From Coniochaeta sp. PMI_546 (Eukaryota; Ascomycota; Sordariomycetes; Coniochaetales; Coniochaetaceae): 64,000 nt of DNA. The position numbers and the translations under genes were made by a program. The stretch spans positions 1 to 64,000 of the forward strand of contig MU271144.1 in NCBI GenBank assembly GCA_021432605.1. The letters run 5' to 3'. Within the stretch, counting starts at the first letter, position 1. Each line of letters opens with the position of its first letter. Under the pieces are notes generated by a model. That model had not been told where the DNA came from. It ran no database searches and saw nothing but the letters and a program-made list of their open reading frames with translations. Positions 23,453-35,322 of this stretch are shown here, piece after piece.

Positions 23453-24652
23453 ATGAAGTCGCCTCCGATATGGATCGCGGCTGCGCACTTGAGGAATCGT
23501 GTCCCGACACAGATGCGAAGGTGTATCCCTATATATATAGCTTTCATCTGCTTCATCCTCGTTGTCCTCAATGCCGACATGTTCAACGTCGGCACAAGAC
23601 CCACCAACCTGTTCAAGCGCCAGACCAGTCTCCAGAAACCATTGAGGGTGGGGAAAGGCACGACGTTCCCAAAGAAGATCTGGCAGACGTGGAAAGTCGA
23701 TCCTCTGTCATTCGACCAGCGAGATGCCTTGACAGCAAAAACATGGACGGCCAAGAATCCGGACTATCGATACGAGGTCCTGACCGACAACAACGACCTC
23801 ACGTGGATCGAGCAGTACTACGGCCCGGACGGCCTCAACCGCGAAGACATTGTCGAATTCTACCGCAACGTCAATGCGACCATAATCAAGGCGGACCTGC
23901 TTCGGTACCTGATCATGTATGCCGAGGGTGGCGTCTACGCCGACATCGATGTGGAGGCGCTCAAACCGGTACGCCGATGGATTACCGACCGCTTCGACGA
24001 AGCGGACGTTGATATGGTCATAGGGGTGGAGATCGACCAGCCACAGTTCAAAGATCACCCTATCTTGGGCAAGAAATCCGAGTCCTTCTGCCAATGGACC
24101 TTCATGTGCAAGCCGCGGCTGCCCGTGATGTTGCGCCTCGTCGAGAATATCATGGCTTGGCTCAACGGCCTGGCTGCCCAACAAGGCGTCTCCATCTCGG
24201 ACGTACACCTGGACTTCGACGAGGTGATAAGCGGTACGGGACCGTCAGCCTTCACCGCTGCCATCCTGCAGGAGATGAACCGCGTCTCGGGCGGGCGGCC
24301 CATCACTTGGGACCGCTTCCACGAAATGGACGAGTCCAAGCTTGTCAGCCGCGTACTCGTGCTCGACGTCGAGGCGTTCGCCGCTGGCCAAGGGCACTCT
24401 GACTCCGGGAACCACAACGCGCGGGGGGCACTCGTCAAACACCACTATCATGCTTCCAATTGGCCGAGTAGGCACCCTCGTTTCCGACACCCTGTCTACG
24501 GCGAGGTCGAGCGATGCAACTGGGATGTCGAATGCGTGCGCAAGTGGGATGCCAATGTTGAGATGTTCAAGAGCCTACCACCTGAAGAGCAGGAAGAGAG
24601 GATCCGGCAGGTACAGCAGCCGCAGCTGCTGCCTGGTATCCCGGCATTATGA
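23453..24652 (+). CDS. OCH1-like glycosyltransferase, GT32 family
   Basis: An intronless frame encodes 399 residues. A single hydrophobic anchor at about residues 24-40 marks a type II Golgi membrane protein. FPKKIWQTWK (residues 72-81) and ADLLRYLIMYAEGGVYADID with the DxD metal site at 164-166 are diagnostic for GT32 (DXD sugar-binding region). Later GTGPSAFT and HHYHASNW match the OCH1 group. Family members add alpha-1,6-mannose to N-glycans or build other surface glycans. It is transcribed away from the acyltransferase gene and may share its promoter region. Confidence 0.93.
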   Translation: MKSPPIWIAAAHLRNRVPTQMRRCIPIYIAFICFILVVLNADMFNVGTRPTNLFKRQTSLQKPLRVGKGTTFPKKIWQTWKVDPLSFDQRDALTAKTWTAKNPDYRYEVLTDNNDLTWIEQYYGPDGLNREDIVEFYRNVNATIIKADLLRYLIMYAEGGVYADIDVEALKPVRRWITDRFDEADVDMVIGVEIDQPQFKDHPILGKKSESFCQWTFMCKPRLPVMLRLVENIMAWLNGLAAQQGVSISDVHLDFDEVISGTGPSAFTAAILQEMNRVSGGRPITWDRFHEMDESKLVSRVLVLDVEAFAAGQGHSDSGNHNARGALVKHHYHASNWPSRHPRFRHPVYGEVERCNWDVECVRKWDANVEMFKSLPPEEQEERIRQVQQPQLLPGIPAL

Positions 24653-25523
24653 TCGGACGATGTCATGGGGTATGTGCGATTGAACGGGGAGAGATGTCTG
24701 CTAGTGCGTTTCATCAGCTCTATGTGGCTTTGCGTTCAGCGACACGCGTTCGCAGTCAGCGAGGCCTCACGTCCACAACGATCAAGGATGCGTTTGTTGT
24801 TTGGTAGCGCGTGTGGAACACCAGCTACGTGGCCAGCAGCTGGATGTCCTTGAGGAGGACGGCGGAGTGACTTCGTCGTCGAGGCAAAGAGCTAACCTTG
24901 GAGTTGCAAGATACCCTGACGATGATTGTGCCTTGTGTCTACGATTTCGGATATATGGGATGGAGTCTGTATGGTTTTTGATGCTTACCAAGATCAGGTA
25001 ACTTAGACAAGTAAATAAACGGGGTTTGATGGCCCAAGACAATGACCTTGATGATGTTCACTTAAAGTTCTCACGTATCTCATGTACGTACATACAACAA
25101 ACAGGTGGAGGCACGGTGCGACGCCGGGATAGGGTCCTTGTCCTTTGACTAGAGCTTCAGATCACTAGCATGACGTAAGCTGGGTTTGGGGAACAGGATG
25201 TGGCTCCCGTCTTTGCCCTTGCACTTCTCCAAGCCTCACCTTCCATGCTCAAAATTACCCAGTACCACGCACTCCCACTGCATGACCACGGCATTCTTTC
25301 GTATATGGTTGCTTTAGCGCCAGACTTATGTGTCACGCGGCCGGAATCAAGCCTTAGAGACCGCAGGCCTGTGCGATCATGGCATCATGGTTATGCCGCC
25401 CGCTGTTCGCCTACAGAAGTCATGATCACTGCACGGTCCATGCTGGAGAACACCGAGGGCCTTGAAGTCACTGGCAATTCTTAATCGTAAGCTACGAGAC
25501 GATGGCCATGCATATGCTATTGT
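24653..25523. other. Convergent 3' intergenic region
   Basis: This lies between the 3' ends of the GT32 gene and a minus-strand SDR gene. Only short frames without motifs occur. Confidence 0.55.
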
Positions 25524-26616
25524 CTACTGCCCGTCAACCCAGTTGTCGCCCAACCCGAGAATCTCTTGGCCTCGGAGAAATACCTTCGCATTTTCCTCCC
25601 CCATCCACTGCGGCAGGGTCCTGTCGATGCCCTCTTCGGTGTCAAAGCCACGACCTCCCGCCACGAACACAGCTTTCCCGTTCAGACTCTGGTCTGCCGC
25701 ACACTGGAGGATCAAGAGAGCCACATCTTTCGGAGTGTTCATCGGCATCTTTTCCTTCTTCCATTTCGGCGCCACGCCAGCCAGCAGCTGCGTGTCCGTG
25801 GCCCACGGGCATATGGCGTTCGCTCGCACACCGTACTTCGCAGGAGCGAATCTCCTAAGAGCTCGCATTATCCCTATCACGCCGTGCTTAGCTGCACTAT
25901 ATGCGAACAGGCCCGGGGCCTCAGTGATACCGGCTATGGAAGATGTCAGGACAATCGATTTGGAGAAATCGTCTGTGCTGCCGTTGGTGCCGTTCGTGCT
26001 ACGGTCCCTCTTCATATAGGCCAGAGCCATTCTCGAGAACAGGAGAACACTCGTCAGGTTAATCTCGATGTTGTCTTTTATGGGTATCGGCTCCTACGGC
26101 CGTGAGTTAGCACAAGCTACTTCGTGGCTTCGCCTCAACACGAGGTGCAGCACTTGCATACCTTCCGAACCGTCTCCAGGTTCAAGTCTTCGGGTTCAAA
26201 CCAGCCCTTAGGCTCGATGAGCCCCGCGCACTGAATAGCGACATCGACTCTGTTGTGTGCATTGTGTGCATCGTCGAAAAGGGCGAGTTGCATGTCGTGG
26301 TTGCGGACATCGACTTGTCTGAAAGCTACCGAGCCCCCGTTCTTGCTCGTCCGTGACTTGAGATCCTGCTCGAGTTGACGACCCTTCTTTTCATCCCAAT
26401 CGCCGAAGAAGACGTGGGCTCCAATATCATACAGGAGCTCAACCGCTGCTGCTCCAATTCCTTGGGCGCCGCCTGCCTCAAGATAGGGGTTAGTTGTCTT
26501 GCCTCCTGGTATCTCATTGTTTGGGCCCATTGCAGGTCGGCGGAGCTCGTACCTGTCAAGACAACCACCTTGCCACGCAAGTTCGTCGAGGCTTCGGAAA
26601 TCTTGATCTCAGACAT
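25524..26616 (-). CDS. Short-chain dehydrogenase/reductase (SDR)
   Basis: Exons 26616-26553, 26472-26162 and 26093-25524 join to 314 residues; introns are 80 and 68 bp. The acceptor at 26473 restores VVVLTGGAQGIG, the Rossmann TGxxxGIG cofactor loop. An acidic residue in FFGDWD after strand 2 suggests NAD(H) preference. The catalytic Ser lies in LTSSIAG and the Tyr-Lys pair in YSAAKHG. The C-terminal region is somewhat longer than in classical 250-residue SDRs. Relatives include 15-hydroxyprostaglandin-dehydrogenase-like enzymes; the substrate is unknown. It is head to head with a second SDR. Confidence 0.92.
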
Positions 26617-27101
26617 GATCACTGCTCTGGTAGTTGTGCGGAAGTCTGCATCCACGTACTGAAAGGAAGTACCGCATGTTTATGAACCAAGGAAACGGGA
26701 CACAGAGAATCCCCGGGCCACTACGAACTGCCGTGGGAGGTTTCGGCCATGTTTGCGCACACGATAATCCCCGCTTCTCCGCAAGAGATTAGCGCTGCAC
26801 TCAAATGCCCGTTGTTGGAGATCCGGCATCCTTTATCTGGCTACCGAGTTTGGGGCGAGGACTGCGCAGCTTCCAGCTACCCCACACTTGACTTACATGC
26901 GGGTGTGTGCCGACCCGCGATATTACCTGAGTAGGTATCTTAGGAAACTTGCAGTCGTGTGAAGAAGACCTTCAAATGCAAAAGAACAGCACTGCTTTTT
27001 ACTCACAACAGCTGGTCTGTCACTAACCTCGACTCGTCGGCCCTAATACACAGTACGATCTTACAGCACGGTGCATCGCCTCAAAACTCTCAACACCCAC
27101 G
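26617..27101. promoter_or_regulatory. Shared divergent promoter of two SDR genes
   Basis: The two SDR genes start 485 bp apart in opposite directions, so this interval must hold both promoters and could coordinate them. I could not pick out a reliable factor site. Confidence 0.5.
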
Positions 27102-28050
27102 ATGAGCACTTTGAAGAAATCAGTCATTGTCACCGGCGGCGGAAGCGGTATCGGCCTGGCGATGTCCCGGTACTTCGCCTCTGAGGGTCATTTCGTTTCG
27201 ATCTTCGACGTCAACTCGGAAGCGGGCTCAGAAATCGCGGGCCGGCTGTCGACTGAGTTCCCGAACGCGACCATAACCTTTCAAAAATGCGATGTGTCCT
27301 CGTGGGAGAACCAGGCCGCTGCGTTCAAGAAGGTCTACGAGGAGCGTGGTTCTATCGACATAGTCATGGCAAATGCTGGCATCTCAGAACAAGGGTCGAC
27401 TACAGCGGTCGATCTTCGCGAAGAAGAACCCACGGAACCGCGTCTTGACGCGATCAAGGTCAACCTGATCGGTGTAGTCTATAGTGAGTGTCGGAAATTA
27501 GGGCGCTGCGAGCACGATTCACTGACCTCACCCCAAAAGCCGTGAAACTCGCCTCCCATTACATGAACAAGAAGCCAGACACCAAGGGTTCATCGCGTGG
27601 CTTGATCATTTGCACGGCGTCCAATGCCGGGCTCTATCCGTTCCCAGTTGCTCCCTTGTACGCCACGAGCAAATACGGAGTGATTGGTCTCGTCCGAGCT
27701 TTGGGCAGGCCGCTCCAGCGCCGCGGGATCCAAATAAACGCCCTAGCGCCAGCAGTGCTTGGTAACTCCACCCCCGCAAACCCATGTGGTCGAGCTAGTG
27801 TGGACTCATCTAACATCTGATTCTCCTAGAGACAAACATTGCGCCTTCCAAGGACCTGTTCAAAGACATGATCATCACTCCAATGGAAACACTTATCCGC
27901 GGCGTCTCCCAGTTTGTCACGGATCCGTCATTGAGCGGAGAGATTGCTGAGATCCACGGGTCCAAAGTAACGCTTCGGCCTCCGCACGACTATGTGGACG
28001 AAGACAGCGCCAAGAACCTAGAAGTGTTCGCCAACCTGGGTTACGCGTAA
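27102..28050 (+). CDS. Short-chain dehydrogenase/reductase (SDR)
   Basis: Exons 27102-27483, 27540-27761 and 27830-28050 join to 274 residues; introns are 56 and 68 bp. The cofactor loop is VTGGGSGIG near residue 10, with Asp in SIFDVN after strand 2 suggesting NAD(H). NAG is seen in VMANAGIS, and the catalytic Tyr and Lys in YATSKYG; the Ser is in CTASNAG. The second acceptor restores VLETNIAP, the usual segment after the substrate loop. Its partner SDR is divergent and a transporter lies downstream, suggesting one small metabolic group. The reaction is unknown. Confidence 0.93.
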
Positions 28051-28587
28051 TTTAGTTATGGCCGCTAGGATGGTTGTGACCAGCGTCAGGGCTTGCGTCG
28101 GAGATAGAAGAATTCACATATTTCGCTTAATCGCTTGTTTGCTCCAAAGTCGTCGAAGCGCCCAGAGCTACTTGTCCAATGTCCTGAGGTCTACGTAACT
28201 GCCGATATCCAGCCGCAGCATGGTTGTCTGATAACCCCATACTTCTAGGGTGGGAGACTTCCCCAAGGCTCCCCCGCAAACCCGTAAATCTCGTTGTCAG
28301 GTAGCAAGGGTAGCTTGTAAACCTGGTCCTCAAGATCGACGGCCCCGCAATATCTCGCAAATGCCGGGGTTTGCACGCGGGAGAGACGCGGAGTGCATTC
28401 ATAACCGAGAACTTGTCAGGTCTTTGTCAGTGACTTATCGCCGAAAACGTACTCACGACATGTCTTGACGCGATTGGGTCCCAAACTCTGATGAATATAA
28501 GGTCTGGTCATGCAACCCCCGGGGCCATGACTTGTGTTGACCAACCTACCCAATCTTCACACACACTACTACCACACAACCGCCGCC
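28051..28587. other. Intergenic region upstream of the DHA1 transporter
   Basis: This holds the 3' end of the SDR gene and the promoter of the MFS gene. The ATG at 28588 follows a strong CCGCCGCC context. Nothing else was recognised. Confidence 0.5.
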
Positions 28588-30416
28588 ATGCCACTTGGTA
28601 TCTTGGAGGATCACAAGCTCGAGCATGTGCCCGGCACATCCCCGCTCAATGAACTGGGAAGGATAGATGATGCTGAGATTCAGGGGATTGACTCACGGAT
28701 GCTCAAGCACGACCCTACAGGGCAGGTCGTGCTCGTCCCCCAGCCTTCCGATTCGCCCAATGACCCATACAACTGGCCCCGGTACAAGAAAGAGCTCTTC
28801 ACCGTCGCCATTGCCTATGGATGCGGATGTGTTGGAGGTAAGTCTCGCTGTGGCCCCGACCGTATTTCGGGAGATCTGCCTTTGCTAACATGAGTTTTGA
28901 CAGCCGTTGGACCCCTGCCCACTGCAGCTATTGTTCCCCTAGCTGAATCATACGGTATCCCGCTTCAGACTTTCACCCTCGGACTCCAGGGCTCCTGCAT
29001 CGCGGCTATTGCTGTCGGCTCGCTCTTATTCAATACCCTGGCAGTCAAGGTCGGCAAGCGACCGATTTATATCGTGTCATCCATAGGGCTGATGGTCTCT
29101 TGTTTCTGGTGTGCCGAGTCAAAGTCGTTCGGCTCGCTCGCTGGATCGCGTGCTCTCATGGGCTTCTGCATGGCGCCCATGGAGGCCCTCGTGCCGGCCA
29201 GCATTAGCGATATCTGGTTCTTGCACGAGAGAGGGTTTCGTAACGCCATATTCAATCTTGGCGTCCTTGGCGGAATCAATCTTGCCAGTCCGATCGGTAA
29301 GTCAATTTTTTCATAACACACCTGAACTTTCAAAGACTAATGTAATGCATTGTAGCTGGCTCTATCATCCAGTATGGCTCGTTCAGGATCGCCTTCCACG
29401 CCATGGGGGCCGCCTTCGCACTGCAACTAATTCTGACCATTCTCTTCATGCCCGAGTCCGCATACCACAGATCCCACGCAATCAACATCGACACTGGCGC
29501 CCATGCAGTGGAGCTAGAGGATGACGAAAAGGCCACTGAGAAGGCGGAGCATACAGAAGTCAGGATTCACAACCCCGGTCACAGCGATGAACCGAAAAAA
29601 TCGTGGACCAGAGAGCTCTTGCCCTACGACGGCTACTGGGGACGCGTAGACTTCTGGCGCACGCTTATCCTCCCCTTCACGCTCCTGGCTTCGCCAATGG
29701 TGGCCTGGGCCACGCTGCTGTTCACCACTTGTATCTCGTGGCTCGTTCTGATTTCGATAACCCTCTCGCAGATATTTTCTGCTGCGCCGTATAACTTTTC
29801 TGTAGCTTCTGTTGGGGCTTCTAACCTATCCTCCTTCGTCGCAACTCTGCTTGCCACTGCAGTGGCTGGCCCTTTGATTGACGGAATAGCACGAATCATG
29901 TCGAAGAAAAACAACGGTATCTTCGGTAAGTAATCCTCCGCTCCGCATGATCGCTGAGACTGAGATGTTAGAACTAACTCACCCGCGTTCACAGAGCCCG
30001 AGTTCCGCCTCCCAATCATGGTGTCATACCTCGCCTTCACCGCCGCCGGCTTTTTCGCCTGGGGCCAGAGCCTCTACAACCAAGACCCCTGGCCAATCCC
30101 CATCATCGTCTGCATGGGTCTCATCAACCTCGGTGTCCAGCTTGGGACATCCGCTGTGGTAACGTACGTTACCGACTGCCACAGAGAGCAGGCCTCCGAA
30201 GCCTTTGCCGTCATGAACTTCATTAAGAACATGTTTGCCTTCGGACTTACTTTCTATTGCAATGACTGGATTGCCGTGCAGGGTGTGAGGAACTGCTTCT
30301 TTGTCATTGGCGGTATCACTGTTGCCGTCACACTGCTGACGGTTCCCATGTACATCTTTGGCAAGAAGGCTAGGTCGTTCAATTACCGGAAGCTGGACAG
30401 CAAGAAGAGGAACTAG
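28588..30416 (+). CDS. MFS transporter, DHA1 (drug:H+ antiporter) type
   Basis: Exons 28588-28837, 28904-29296, 29356-29925 and 29995-30416 give 544 residues; introns are 66, 59 and 69 bp and all donors read GGTAAGT. NDPYNWPRYKKE before helix 1 is the usual entry of fungal DHA1 proteins. A motif-A-like VKVGKRPIYIVSS and GFCMAPMEALVPASISDIWF (helix 4-5) are present. Twelve helices with a long charged central loop fit the family. An in-frame ATG at 28534 is weaker. The carrier may export a product of, or import a substrate for, the adjacent SDR pair; this is inference. Confidence 0.92.
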
Positions 30417-30913
30417 ATATACTTAACGGGCAGTCGTTGGTGGTGGCCAAAAATATTTCGCTGAACCATTCGCAGCGCTTATTATTTGATCAGTGTGGTT
30501 CTTACCACCTGTATAATGCCATGTCATTGAAGAACACATCTCAACGCCACTGTAGCCATCTTATCAATGGAGATGGTGTCACTGGAGACATGAATTGTTG
30601 ATATTGAGTGAACGTGGAAGCGCGTGATGACTTGCGTGCTCTCGATCCATGAGCAGCAATGACGTGCCATGGACGCTATGGTAGGGGAGTGGGGACGAGT
30701 ATAGCAAGATTAAAGAGCTTAGTGAGATGAACAACTGTGACAGGACTGGGCGTATGTATGTACATGTGATCACCTATGGCAACAAAGATCAAGGAGCGTT
30801 GGACTTAAGTCAGCATTGGCTCGGGACCAAGTCTGATGCAGCAAACTATGTACAAGAAGAGATATCCGCCAGGAGAATGTACGTCTGATGATGTGGGCAA
30901 AGATGACTGATCC
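30417..30913. other. Convergent 3' intergenic region
   Basis: This lies between the 3' ends of the DHA1 transporter and the AA9 gene. No feature is recognised. Confidence 0.5.
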
Positions 30914-32050
30914 TTAAACACACTGTGAGTAGTAAGGAGGCGATACGGCGCTACAAGTAGAGCCAGAAGCACAGATAGTACAGCCAGTGTAGCCAGTACC
31001 GCCACACTGGCCGTACTTTGCAACGGAGCAGGAACCACCACCAGATGGGGCCGAGGACGTCGGTTGACCTCCGGCTGTTGTCGTCTTGGTCGATTGAGGA
31101 ACGCTGGTCGCTGTGCCAACTGGACCCGACCCGGGAGTGCATGTTGATTCGCAGCCAGAGCATGCGGACCCGGCTGACTTGGTGGAGCCTCCGGCATAGA
31201 CGGTCGGGCCTGGCGCGACATAGGTGCTCATGGCTGCGTGGATGTTGACAAGTATGCCAGGGTCGCTTGCTTTGTATGCACCTGGGAACGACACGGTTGC
31301 GGGGCTGGCTGATCCGGAGCCGGTGACGGACAGCTGGAAGCAAGTCATGTAAAGCTGTGCTCCGCCTGATGATCCGGCTGTATGGAGGGCGATAACCTCT
31401 GCGCGTAAGAGATAGTCACCCGGTGCGAGGTCGGATGGAATTTTAACATTCATCTTGCCACAGCAGGTATTCAAGTCTTTGGTTCCCCAGTAATCGTCGT
31501 CGCCGGAGGCTCCGCCGGCCTTCTTGGCCCAGGTATCTTGGAACACTTTGAACCAGCCCGACGAACCGTCGGCTGTAGTCGCATCCGTTACCTTGGACAT
31601 GTATACTAGAACAGGTCCGTAGTGGGCGCCACCGATGGCTTCGCTGCCGCATGAGCGGTCGTTTGGTTGCTACGTTTAGTGAAGCCACAGATCAGACAGA
31701 TGCTTCATATGATTCTGATCTGTCACGGACTCTGTAGTGATACATACTTGGTGCATTTCCACTGTCACAGTGCTTCCGGCAGCAACTGCGCATTTCTTGC
31801 CCACCGGCGAGGTACCAGCATTGCAGCGGACGTCGTTTGATGCCACGTTGGTGACCGGGTTGTTGTTTAGGGGGAGCCGAGCACACTGTGATCCGTACAG
31901 GTGACGTTAGCGCCACAGGGTGCGGTACAGGGTAGATCATGAATGACTTATCATATCGACCCCGTTGACCCAAAGATCCTGGAAGGTAGCATGTGCGTCA
32001 ACATTGCAAATCAAAAGGGCCGCCAAGGCGGCCAGCGAAGTCGTCCTCAT
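30914..32050 (-). CDS. AA9 lytic polysaccharide monooxygenase with CBM1; first intron has an abnormal donor
   Basis: Exons 32050-31952, 31885-31748 and 31669-30914 give 330 residues if the first intron is 31886-31951. The signal peptide ends before His20 (NVDA-HATFQ), giving the N-terminal His of the copper brace. GGAHYGPV supplies the second His and GAQLYMTCFQ the axial Tyr. A Ser/Thr linker leads to a C-terminal CBM1 (YGQCGGTGYTGC..YYSQCV). The first intron has a good branch site (GCTAAC) and acceptor (CACAG) but its expected donor reads ATAAGT, not GTAAGT. The nearest GT in phase would delete family residues. The transcript may be mis-spliced, or this may be a rare AT-AG intron. Otherwise the enzyme looks intact. 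Confidence 0.85.
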
Positions 32051-32129
32051 TGTGCAGTTTCGATAGCTTCCGTGTTGAGGTCCTACTTGCGAGAAGAGTT
32101 GTGCAGTGTCAAGGATCCGGGCAGCATGC

Positions 32130-32135
32130 TTTATA
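32130..32135 (-). promoter_or_regulatory. TATA box of the AA9 gene
   Basis: TATAAA on the minus strand lies about 80 bp upstream of the AA9 ATG. Confidence 0.5.
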
Positions 32136-34299
32136 GGTATCCTAAGATGAAGGTTCCAAAGTCGGCCTCACCATATCGGGCTCTGGTGCCGAGAAGGACC
32201 GATCTCGATGGCACTGTCCCATCGGCCCTCCATTAGCCAGGGAATGTTTGTCTGAAGGCGTGAGACTGTTACTTGTTCACCGTGTCTGCGAGCAGGGCAA
32301 CACTTACAGGCAACACTTACAGTCTATGAACATGGCCGACCAAGGTATTCCTCACAAGTTCACGCCCTGGTCGCTAGGATGTCGGATGGGTTTCCATGCA
32401 TGGACGACCGGGGAGTGGTTCAATTGGTGGACATGAATAGGCTAATAGATCAGTCTGGAAACGGAATATAGCTGCCGCCCCCAACGATTCCAAAACCCGG
32501 TTAACGGTAGATAACTTCCCGCGAATACCTAAATAAGGCATCTGAACGATGCACCGGGCCGTGATACGCGGCATCTGGGGGCGAGTGACGTAAAGGAATG
32601 GAGTGCTGTGCCAGTTGCCGTATGATTTTGTGGTTTTTTCTGTTCCAAAGGATTGGTTGGAACTTGAGTATCTGACCCGGGCTGTTACATTGGAGCCCTG
32701 GAGTAGCACAATACTCAGCGGTCGAACTTGACCTCACACAAATCCATCTTCAGATCTGCAGCTGAGTTGTCGTCGCTTTAAAGCTGAGCTGGGCCGTGTC
32801 GTCGCTGCGCGATGACAAAGCAGCACTGAGCTGGGGGCTACGCTCCCAAGACACCCCACATTTGGTCCACACTAACCTCATGTTCTCTATCCGCCAAGGA
32901 GGAGAGCGCGACCTGCCCAAAGTCAAGACTCCTCGAGCTGAAACATCGGGAATCCCCGGTGAACTCTTTTCACCATGTCATGAGCCATGGCAGGATTAAG
33001 CTTTGGTGGCAAGGAGAATAAGGGTTGAGGCAGCAAGCCCAAATCCTCCTCTGCCCTCCTTAAATATTTGCACTCTGCCGTTGGGTAAAAATCCACCTGA
33101 CTGGGGGGGTTGTCTCGCTCCTCTGTTCGGTATGTCCCCGTCATGTCACCTATCGACACCACGCGGCTGCAAGGGACCGGCTCGACGATGCACCCAGAAC
33201 CTCGTCAATCATCACGTCTGGCACGGCCAACATCAGGGTCCGACCCACGAGTAGCCTTACACTCAGCCGCCATAAGCGAAGGCTTTGTGGCCGCGTCTTG
33301 CAACATTGACGATACTCTTGTCTCAGCCACGAGGCTAGGTCCTCCTCCACCCTTTTCCAAGTCTGAGTTCCACTAATTCTGTCTTTCTCCAGCAGGTGGA
33401 TCCAATAATGGGGTGTGCAACTTCTTGCTAACATCATATCTTGCGACGAGTTCAATAAAACCTGCAAAAATCAGGTCAAAGTCAAATTTTCTCAGATTCT
33501 GCCTATCGGTCCTTGGGAATACAGAGATCTCATAATCCCTTTTTCAGATCTTAGGGAGTCTTTCTGGTTCGAGGCGTTGCCATTGAAGTTGATGTCCTTC
33601 TTCATGGCCGTTGATTTTGCCCATCACATTTTTGGATCCACCCTGTCTAGACGTCAGCCACACGGAGCCAGGGTAGATGTACGAGGGAAAACGCTGACGA
33701 GTAACAGGCAGGTGGCGTCGATAGGGACTCGACCGCCTGGGTACGGAAATTGGCCGCAAGTTGTGCCTGATACTCAGGTAAGGGGAGATCTGAGCACAGG
33801 AGCCTTCGGGAAGATGATGATCGCCCGCCTTGACCGCCTGGAAGCCGGCCAGGGTCGGATCGAGGCGGCGGTCTTTGACAAACAGCTGTCGCACAATCAC
33901 GATCGGTGTCGCGGTCGACGCTGGAAGTCGTGCATAATAGCATGCAGCATTTGCGCCGCATGATGTCTTGCTGTCTCGAGCTTCAGATCTGTTGATTAGG
34001 TTGTTATATGATGCTCGCTTGGAAGAAGGTGGGGTTGTTTAGTGGGGTGAGCTGTTGGAGCTGAGGGTTAGGGTATATCCACTGAAAACAATGCTGGAAG
34101 TGATGCCACTTTCGACTTGGCGGCACGTCTCCTCTCTTAGGTAGTAGGGCAAAGGTACCTCTAGATTCAATACAACGTGCGATTCAAAGAAGACGAGCAT
34201 CGACTGAAAGGAGGCAGAAACAACCAACGGATGTAGACTGAACAAGGGAATATCGTATTACCAAGGTTTCATCGACTCTTTGTCCGCCCGAACGCAAAT
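32136..34299. other. Gene-poor interval
   Basis: No recognised gene lies between the AA9 promoter and the LDH start. A 182-codon plus frame at 33415-33963 has no family motif, although its end (ARLDRLEAGQGRIEAAV) looks helical. I do not call it. Confidence 0.5.
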
Positions 34300-35322
34300 A
34301 TGACGCTCCAACCTAGGGCAGGTCATGTACGAGTGAGTCTTCGATGGCCCAACCTTGGATTCGACGCAACGCCCAGTGCTAATTCCCGTCGCTAGTCCAT
34401 CAAAGTCGCCATAGTCGGAGCCGGCTCCGTCGGTACAACAACAGCCTATGCGCTTTTGATGAGCGAGCTCGCTGCTGAAATTGTCTTGATTGACATCGAC
34501 GTCGCCAGAGCCGAAGGCGAGGTTCGAGACCTGAACCATGCCGCCCACTTCGCACAAGCCAGAGTTCGCGTCGGTGGATACGCTGACTGCGTAGGTGCGG
34601 CAGCCGTTATCATCACCGCTGGCGTCAATCAGAAGCCAGGCCAGACGAGGATCGACCTTCTGAAGACCAACCATGCTCTCTTTGAGTCAATCGTCCCGCC
34701 CATCGCCCGAAACGCTCCAGACACGGTTCTCGTGGTCGCCACCAACCCTGTTGACGTTCTCACCCACTCGGCCGCTCGGCTGTCCGGCTTTCCGGTCGAG
34801 AAAGTGATCGGCACGGGAACCTTCCTGGACAGCAACCGCTTCCGCGCTGAGCTAGGCTCTTACTACCACATCCACCCCAAGAACATCCATGCCTTGATTA
34901 TTGGAGAGCATGGCGACTCCCAGCTCCCGGTGTGGTCTCTGGCTACCATCAGCGGCATGCGGCTGACGGACTACTGCGCCCAGGCGGGCGTCAAGTACGA
35001 CCAAGACGCAATGGACGCTTGCGCTCAACGGACGAAGGCAGCTGCGTACGAGATTATTCAGCGCAAAGGCAAGACGAACTACGGAGTCGCCTCCGTCTTG
35101 GTTAAGATCGTCGAAGCCATTGTCACGGACGGGGATGCGATCATGACCGTCTCGAGGGTTGGCGAGTATGAAGGAGTGGCTGACATCGCCTTGAGCATGC
35201 CGTGCAAGATCAACCGCGATGGCGCTCACCAGGAGGTTCCCTTGCTTTTGAACGAGTCTGAGAAGGCCGCATTGCGGAAATCGGCGTTGACTATCAAGGA
35301 GGCCATCGCTGGTTTGTCCTGA
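34300..35322 (+). CDS. L-lactate dehydrogenase, bacterial-like
   Basis: A short first exon (34300-34332, 11 codons) joins 34396-35322 across a 63-bp intron (GTGAGT..CTAG), giving 319 residues. Without it the Rossmann loop VAIVGAGSVG (residues 15-24) would lack a start. D44/D46 bind NAD. The active-site loop AGVNQKPGQTR has Gln90 where LDH (not malate dehydrogenase) is expected, and Arg96. DSNRFR carries the substrate Arg, and IGEHGDSQLPVWS carries the catalytic His183. The NQKPGxTR loop is closest to what I know from bacterial LDHs. It interconverts pyruvate and L-lactate in the cytosol. A bacterial origin is inferred; the intron shows adaptation to a fungal genome. Confidence 0.93.

Noticed and set aside
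33415-33963. 182-codon plus-strand frame
   Set aside because: The frame starts in AT-rich sequence, has no recognisable domain, and overlaps a minus-strand frame of similar size.
34057-34075. Interstitial GGGTTAGGG telomere-like motif
   Set aside because: Only about one and a half units, which is expected by chance.
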